In this document: one piece after another, positions 58,755 through 64,000 of the stretch
How positions within the stretch are numbered: position 1 is the first letter of the stretch
How the letters are laid out: each line of letters starts with the position of its first letter
Source of the DNA: Arsenophonus sp031446125
GTDB lineage: Bacteria > Pseudomonadota > Gammaproteobacteria > Enterobacterales > Enterobacteriaceae
NCBI GenBank assembly: GCA_031446125.1
Contig: CP132909.1
Span: 1-64,000 of the forward strand
Direction of reading: 5' to 3'
Length of the DNA: 64,000 nucleotides
Notes under the pieces: model-generated
Seen by the model: only the letters and a program-made list of their open reading frames with translations
The model's database searches: none
What the model was told of the DNA's origin: nothing
Made by a program: the position numbers and the translations under genes

Positions 58755-60299
58755 TTATAAAAAAAATTTAATTTTTTTCTTAATAAATGCCAATATAATA
58801 AATAAAATAACAAATCCCCACATAGGCCAATGACTCCAAAGTGCATAAGGTGTCATACCTTTCATTGGTATTACTGTAGTACTTAATACCGAACGGGTGA
58901 ATTGTGGGAGTTTTAATTGAATATTTCCATAAGGTGTAATAACTGCTGTGACCCCATTATTTGTTGCATTTAATAATGGTCTCCCAAGTTCAAGTGCACG
59001 CATACGTGCCATTTGTAAATGTTGCCATGGCCCAATGGAATTCCCAAACCAGGCATCATTTGCAATACTTAATAAAAAATCTACATCTGGTTGAAAATTA
59101 TCTCTTATTTGCTTTCCTAAAATAACTTCATAGCAAATAGCTGCATTAATATGAATATTACCAACAATTAATGGTTTTTGGTAATAATTTCCGGAACTGA
59201 AATTTGACATGGGTAAATTAAATAAAGGTGCAATTGGACGTAAAATTTTTTCTAGTGGAACAAATTCACCAAAAGGTACTAAATGATGTTTTTGGTAGCG
59301 ATTTTTTGTTGGATATTGATAAGTTTTTTTTTCTCCTAAAACAATAATAGTATTAAAATATTTTTTAATATTTGTTGTATTTTTGTTGGTGTCAACAATA
59401 CCAGTGATTAAGTGAGTTTTTTTTAAACGTAATAGATTATCTAATGATGTTAACCAAATTTTATTATGTAATTCTAAAGATGGGATTGCGGATTCAGGCC
59501 AAATTATGATATCTGTATTGCCAATGTAAGGTTTAGATAAAGAAAGATAAATATTCATAATATTTTTTAAAAATCCTGTTTTCCATTTTAATTTCTGGGT
59601 GATATTTCCTTGAATTAAAACAATTTGTGTTTTCTTTTGCATAACTGGTTTAATCCAATTATGATTTTTTATTAAAATTGGTGAATATAATATAATAATA
59701 CCAAAAAACAATGGAATAAATTTTTTTCTAATAACACTAAATAAAAAAAAATTACTGATAAGTACCAATAAAAAGGTTATCATTTCAACGCCAAAGATTG
59801 GCGCAATGTTTTTGAGTGGACCATCTATTTGAGTGTATCCAAATTGTAACCAAGGAAAACCTGTTAATATTGAGCAGCGCAAAGATTCTATTAATTGCCA
59901 TATTGATGGTGCAGCAAAAATAAAACGGAAAATATTTGTATCTGGGAAGAATCGATTTAGTATATAAGAAAATAATGCAGGATAAAATGATAAATAAGCA
60001 ATAAATAATATTATTAAAAGTACATTAATAATGAATGGCATCCCACCAAAATTACTAATGCTGATATAAACCCAATGAATACCACCAAAAAATAGGCCAA
60101 TACCCCAAGAAAATCCAGTGAAAAAAGCTTGTTTTTTTGAAATACTGATAATTAAAAATTGTAAACCAAAAAGTGAAAGAAGTGCTGTAAACCAGATATC
60201 AAAAGGTGAAAAAGCTAGTGTTCCCAAAAGACCAAAAAGAAAACTTATTAAGATTCGTAACCATGTATTTTGATACAATATTATTTTTTTCATCATCAC
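58755..60299 (-). CDS. lnt: Apolipoprotein N-acyltransferase Lnt
   Basis: Inner-membrane nitrilase-family enzyme adding the third acyl chain to lipoproteins before Lol export. It has 514 residues (E. coli 512). The N-terminal half has six or more membrane segments. The periplasmic nitrilase domain supplies the Glu (IWPESAIPS), Lys region (YQKHHLVPFGEFVP) and Cys (AAICYEVILG). Its substrates here include LptE and the BamC stub. It starts six bases after the corC stop. Confidence 0.96.
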   Translation of the reverse strand: MMMKKIILYQNTWLRILISFLFGLLGTLAFSPFDIWFTALLSLFGLQFLIISISKKQAFFTGFSWGIGLFFGGIHWVYISISNFGGMPFIINVLLIILFIAYLSFYPALFSYILNRFFPDTNIFRFIFAAPSIWQLIESLRCSILTGFPWLQFGYTQIDGPLKNIAPIFGVEMITFLLVLISNFFLFSVIRKKFIPLFFGIIILYSPILIKNHNWIKPVMQKKTQIVLIQGNITQKLKWKTGFLKNIMNIYLSLSKPYIGNTDIIIWPESAIPSLELHNKIWLTSLDNLLRLKKTHLITGIVDTNKNTTNIKKYFNTIIVLGEKKTYQYPTKNRYQKHHLVPFGEFVPLEKILRPIAPLFNLPMSNFSSGNYYQKPLIVGNIHINAAICYEVILGKQIRDNFQPDVDFLLSIANDAWFGNSIGPWQHLQMARMRALELGRPLLNATNNGVTAVITPYGNIQLKLPQFTRSVLSTTVIPMKGMTPYALWSHWPMWGFVILFIILAFIKKKIKFFL

Positions 60300-60305
60300 A
60301 CAATA

Positions 60306-61181
60306 CTATTCTTCTAAAAGTTTTGGTGTAGGTGCTTTATTAGGAATTTTTACTTGCAGCTGTATAATTTTTCTATTATCAGCCATAGTTATTTTAAAAA
60401 TGTAATCATTAATTGCTATGATTTCTCCTTGAGATGGTAAATGTCCAAAAGCTTGCATTACTAAACCGCCAATTGTATCGACTTCTTCGTTATTAAATTT
60501 TGTTTTAAATATTTTATTAAAATCATCAATTTGTGTTAAGGCACGAACAAAGTATGCATGCTTACTTAATTGACGAATATTCATGTTTTCTTCATTATCA
60601 TATTCATCTTCAATTTCTCCAACAATTAATTCAAGAATATCTTCAATAGTAACTAAGCCTGATACCCCCCCAAATTCATCTATTACAATTGCCATATGAT
60701 AACGTTTAGAGCGAAATTCTTTTAATAAAAGATCGACATGTTTACTTTCAGGTACAATAACAGCAGTACGTAATATTTTATTAATATTAAAAGGTTCTGC
60801 ATGTGTTCGCATAAATGGTAATAAATCTTTTGCTATTAATAAACCTTCAATATGGTCTTTATCTTCATTAATAACTGGAAAACGAGAATGCGCTGATTCA
60901 ATAATTACATCAAGACATGCTTCTAAAGATTGATTATGTTTTAATGTTATAATTTGAGAACGTGGAATCATAATATCTCTAACACGTTCATTAGCAATAT
61001 TCATGACACCTTCAAGCATTTCTCTTGTCTCGGGATCAATTACATCTTTTTGTTCTGAATCACGTATTAATTCAACTAAATCATTTCTATTTTTTGGTTC
61101 ACCTTGAAATAATTGATTGAGTATACTAAAAAAATTTCTTTTAGAAGAAATATTATCATTTGTAGAATGTTCGTCGGTCAT
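60306..61181 (-). CDS. corC: CorC/YbeX, CBS-domain protein
   Basis: Soluble CBS-pair protein linked in E. coli to magnesium/cobalt efflux and ribosome maturation. It has 291 residues (E. coli 292). Two CBS domains follow NERVRDIMIPRSQIITL (about 68-84) and the loop VIDEFGGVSGLVTIEDILE. A C-terminal CorC_HlyC domain contains VDTIGGLVMQAFGHLPSQGE. The order ybeY-corC-lnt is that of E. coli. CorA is also retained in this window, so both arms of Mg2+ handling may persist. Confidence 0.95.
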   Translation of the reverse strand: MTDEHSTNDNISSKRNFFSILNQLFQGEPKNRNDLVELIRDSEQKDVIDPETREMLEGVMNIANERVRDIMIPRSQIITLKHNQSLEACLDVIIESAHSRFPVINEDKDHIEGLLIAKDLLPFMRTHAEPFNINKILRTAVIVPESKHVDLLLKEFRSKRYHMAIVIDEFGGVSGLVTIEDILELIVGEIEDEYDNEENMNIRQLSKHAYFVRALTQIDDFNKIFKTKFNNEEVDTIGGLVMQAFGHLPSQGEIIAINDYIFKITMADNRKIIQLQVKIPNKAPTPKLLEE

Positions 61182-61240
61182 AGTTTCGTATTAAAATTTT
61201 TATGATAGTTTATCCTATCATAATTATATAAAAATTATGG

Positions 61241-61789
61241 TTACATATTTTTAATTTCATAAGGATTAGGATAACCTAACATGTTCATAATGTTAATTTC
61301 TATATTTTCCATTTTTTTTTCTTCAACTTTGTTTATATGATTATATTTTAATAAATGAAGACAGCCGTGTATTACTATATGTAGCCAATGGGCATTTAAT
61401 GTTTTTTTTTGCTCGAAAGTTTCTTTTTCAATTATTTGTCGACAAATAATGAGATCACCTAATAATGGTAAAGAGATATTTTTTGGTGATTCGAATGGAA
61501 AAGATAAAATATTTGTTGCTTTATTTTTTCCTCTGTATTTGAGATTTAAATCTTTACTTTCTAGGATATCTACAATACGAATTGTAATTTCACTTTTATA
61601 TTGAAAAATTGGTAAGAAAGATTCTAACCAATTTTGAAATAATTTTCTACTGGGTAGTCCAGTATGATCATTACAGGCAATTTGGAGATCCAGAATAACC
61701 AATGGCAAGATTTTTTTTTTCTTGTTATGATTTTTATTTTTTTTTTTTGTGTTTATAAAATAATATTGTTTTTTATTTCTTGTTGACAT
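61241..61789 (-). CDS. ybeY: Endoribonuclease/rRNA maturation factor YbeY, with a Lys-rich N-terminal extension
   Basis: Zinc-dependent protein for 16S rRNA 3'-end maturation and ribosome quality control. It has 182 residues against 155 in E. coli. The excess is a Lys/Asn-rich N-terminal extension of about 29 residues, encoded by A-runs of ten and eleven, before the conserved VILDLQIACNDHTGLPS. The metal motif reads HGCLHLLKYNH, where E. coli has HGSLHLLGYDH; all three His remain. A TTG inside the LPLVILDL segment is an alternative start near 61707. The upstream genes ybeZ and miaB are missing. Confidence 0.93.
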   Translation of the reverse strand: MSTRNKKQYYFINTKKKNKNHNKKKKILPLVILDLQIACNDHTGLPSRKLFQNWLESFLPIFQYKSEITIRIVDILESKDLNLKYRGKNKATNILSFPFESPKNISLPLLGDLIICRQIIEKETFEQKKTLNAHWLHIVIHGCLHLLKYNHINKVEEKKMENIEINIMNMLGYPNPYEIKNM

Positions 61790-62729
61790 GTTTTTTGAAA
61801 AGATAAAATTATTATAAATAATAAAATTTTATAAAATATTTTTAAAATAAAAATTATGGATTTTTTTTAAAAATTCTAATAATAAAAGATATTGAATGTT
61901 TATAAAACATATTTATTGATTTATATAATAAATATCGTAATAATCAAGATAATTTTTATTTTTTAATATAATGTATTTTATATTGTTTTTTTATTTTTTT
62001 TGATAATAATTTTGAGTATTGTATGAATATTTTTTTAGTAAAAATAAAATTGTGTTGCTATTTTTTTAAAATGGCAATTTTTTATATTATTTAAGCTCAT
62101 CATTTTATTAGAATATTTATTTTTTGAATTAAAAATTTTTATTTTTTACTCATCATTACGTGAGAATTAAAAATAATTTTTTATCTTTATATAAAAAATA
62201 CATTTCTTTTTTTTAAGAATTAAAATATTATTTTTAGATAAAAATAGCATAAAAGATTAAAATAAAAAAGTAAAAAAAATATTTTTTAAAATTTATTTTC
62301 TATATATTAAAAATAGTAAAATGAAACTATTTTTATATATAGTTTTTTGAGATTATTGTTCAAAATTAAGTTTTATTTAAATTAAAAGTATTGTGTAAAT
62401 ATAGAATTTATTTGGATTTAATCTTTTTATGTAATTGATTATTATATTTTTTTAAAAAAAAGTAATAAAGTATTTTTTTATTTTTATTGATATAATTTTT
62501 AATTATGTATGTTTATTTTTTAAATTACTGATTATTTAATTTATTTTGATATGATTATATAAATTGTATTACATTTTTTATATTTTTTAAAAATTTAAAG
62601 TTTTTATTTTTCAATAATCAAAATTTTCATTTTTTAAAATTATATCTAATGCAATATTGTCATAATAGTAAGTATAAATAAAAAATATGTTTTGAAGTGT
62701 TATTTTACGGTATTGATTTTTAGGGTAAT
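61790..62729. other. ybeY-ubiF divergent gap, former ybeZ-miaB position
   Basis: About 940 A/T-rich bases between two divergent genes. E. coli has ybeZ and miaB here; no PhoH P-loop or radical-SAM Cys motif could be read. Loss of miaB would leave the product of MiaA (i6A) without methylthiolation. Confidence 0.5.
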
Positions 62730-63917
62730 ATGTTAAATAAAATAAATAAAAAATATGATATTGTAGTAGTTGGTGCTGGTATGACCGGTGCAGCAATTTC
62801 CATTGGATTAGCAAGAGAAGGTTGGAATATTCTTTTGGTAGATCAGGGTGTTTTGCCTACATCTTTAAATATTCAAAATGAGCCTTCTTTGCGTATTTCT
62901 GCAATAAATTACAAGTCATGGGAATTATTAAAAGAACTTGATATATTTAAAAGTTTTTTAGATTTTCGTGCTGTTCCTTATAGAAAATTAGAGATTTGGG
63001 AAAGTGAATATTCAAATGTGATATTTGAGGCAAAAAGTATTGGTTTGTCTGAACTTGGTTATATGATTGAAAATGATGTTTTACAAGTTGCTTTATTAGA
63101 TAAATGTTTACAATATTCTAATCTTACTTTGTTAGCACCAGTAAAAGTAATAGGCATGAAGTACTATAATAAAAAATGGGAAATTATTTTAAATAATAAT
63201 AGTCAAGTATCAACAAATTTAATTATTGGTGCCGATGGTACAAATTCGCAAGTACGTTCTTTTTCTGGTATTAAAAGTAATATGTGGAAATATGGCCAAT
63301 CTTGTATGCTCATTACAGTAAGGATAGAAGAATTACAGCAAGATATTGCTTGGCAACAATTTTTTCCTTCTGGTCCAAGAGCTTTTTTGCCTTTATTTGA
63401 TCATTGGGCTTCTTTGGTTTGGTATGATAGTCATGAACGTATAAAACAATTGCAAAATATGTCGTTTAGAGAACTTAAGAAAGAAATTATTTTATCTTTT
63501 CCTCCTCGTTTTAGATATTTAGAAATTATCAAAAAAGGTTTTTTTTCTTTAACCCGTCATCATGCTAATTCTTACATTCGAGATGGAGTAGTGTTAATTG
63601 GTGATGCTGCACATACAATTAATCCACTTGCAGGTCAAGGAGTAAATCTAGGTTATCGTGATGTTGCTTGTTTATTAAAAGTATTAATTAATGCAAAAAA
63701 ATATTTTCTTCCTTATTATGAACGGGAAACTTTATTAAGTTATCAAAAAAATAGAATTTTAGACAATATGTTTATGCAATTGAGTATGGATGTTATTTAC
63801 AGTGTTTTTTGTTCGCGATTGCCTGTTACAAAATTTTTTAGAAATTTATTTTTGATGTCTATACAAAGGACAAATTTTCTTAAAAAAGAAATCATTAAAT
63901 ATGCTTTAGGACTATAA
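62730..63917 (+). CDS. ubiF: Ubiquinone biosynthesis hydroxylase UbiF (2-octaprenyl-3-methyl-6-methoxy-benzoquinol hydroxylase)
   Basis: Flavin monooxygenase hydroxylating a late ubiquinone precursor in aerobic ubiquinone synthesis. It has 395 residues (E. coli 391) and follows E. coli UbiF closely to the last residues KYALGL. The FAD motif is VVVGAGMTGAAISIGLA (residues 12-28), the middle motif GADGTNSQVR, and the C-terminal FAD motif GDAAHTINPLAGQGVNLGYRD. UbiF-specific segments such as FLPLFDHWASLVWYDS separate it from UbiH and VisC. Its place beside the ybeY-miaB region is as in E. coli. The last 83 bases of the window hold no feature. Confidence 0.96.
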   Translation: MLNKINKKYDIVVVGAGMTGAAISIGLAREGWNILLVDQGVLPTSLNIQNEPSLRISAINYKSWELLKELDIFKSFLDFRAVPYRKLEIWESEYSNVIFEAKSIGLSELGYMIENDVLQVALLDKCLQYSNLTLLAPVKVIGMKYYNKKWEIILNNNSQVSTNLIIGADGTNSQVRSFSGIKSNMWKYGQSCMLITVRIEELQQDIAWQQFFPSGPRAFLPLFDHWASLVWYDSHERIKQLQNMSFRELKKEIILSFPPRFRYLEIIKKGFFSLTRHHANSYIRDGVVLIGDAAHTINPLAGQGVNLGYRDVACLLKVLINAKKYFLPYYERETLLSYQKNRILDNMFMQLSMDVIYSVFCSRLPVTKFFRNLFLMSIQRTNFLKKEIIKYALGL

Positions 63918-64000
63918 AAAATCACTAGATTTTTTTGCTTAAAATAGTTTATGAAATTTAATTCAATGATGTTATTTATATTTTAATAACAGGAATTTTT

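Noticed and set aside
62611..62814. Minus-strand frame overlapping the start of ubiF
   Set aside because: It is antisense to the conserved FAD-binding N-terminus of UbiF and has low-complexity composition.

Overview
The window reads as part of the chromosome of a host-restricted Enterobacterales endosymbiont with a strongly reduced, AT-rich genome. By eye, coding regions are about one quarter to one third G+C and intergenic stretches are much lower. Almost every gene has a close Escherichia coli orthologue. There are no insertion sequences, prophage genes, CRISPR arrays, integrases or foreign-looking islands. Several 0.6-1.6 kb stretches of nearly pure A/T lie where E. coli carries genes (rsgA, amiB, hflX, rlpA, rsfS/rlmH, ybeZ/miaB). 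The host and species cannot be fixed from the sequence. Insect or leech symbionts of the Wigglesworthia, Arsenophonus or reduced Providencia kind would fit. I recognised no rRNA or tRNA gene.

Layout. 0-6 kb: pyruvate dehydrogenase (aceE, aceF, lpd). 6-10 kb: tsaB, the minCDE division-site operon on the minus strand, and bcp. 10-11.6 kb: eroded DNA. 11.6-16.1 kb: asnS, an OmpF-type porin and aspC. 16.5-20.6 kb: the spermidine/putrescine importer potABCD (minus). 21.6-22.8 kb: dapA and a bamC reduced to its N-terminal arm. 24-27.3 kb: uvrD and corA. 27.4-44.7 kb: a block collinear with E. coli psd-orn-(tsaE-amiB)-mutL-miaA-hfq-hflK-hflC-purA-rnr-rlmB-rpsF-rpsR-rplI. 44.8-61.8 kb: a minus-strand block collinear with E. 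coli ybeY-corC-lnt-gltL-leuS-lptE-holA-nadD-mrdA-rodA-dacA-lipB-lipA. 62.7-63.9 kb: ubiF.

Function. The cell keeps aerobic pyruvate oxidation (PDH, its lipoylation by LipA/LipB, and a ubiquinone hydroxylase). It keeps polyamine import, an outer membrane with a porin and lipoprotein maturation (Lnt, LptE, a BamC stub), rod-shape peptidoglycan synthesis (RodA/PBP2) with Min placement of division, and a translation core. Decay is visible in progress. dacA is a multi-lesion pseudogene. tsaE is a frameshifted remnant with a destroyed P-loop. gltL has lost its partner genes.

Most interesting signals: (1) miaA can only be read from a proper start if a run of ten A residues is read as nine, which suggests rescue by polymerase slippage. 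(2) The leucyl-tRNA synthetase editing domain has lost key residues and a segment, which suggests relaxed proofreading. (3) BamC is truncated just after the arm that binds BamD. (4) The porin carries a large expanded Ser-Asn-Lys/Glu repeat in one loop. (5) The second lipoyl domain of AceF has Asn in place of the lipoylated Lys. No wholly new multi-gene system was found. The novelty lies in how conserved machines have been pared down.
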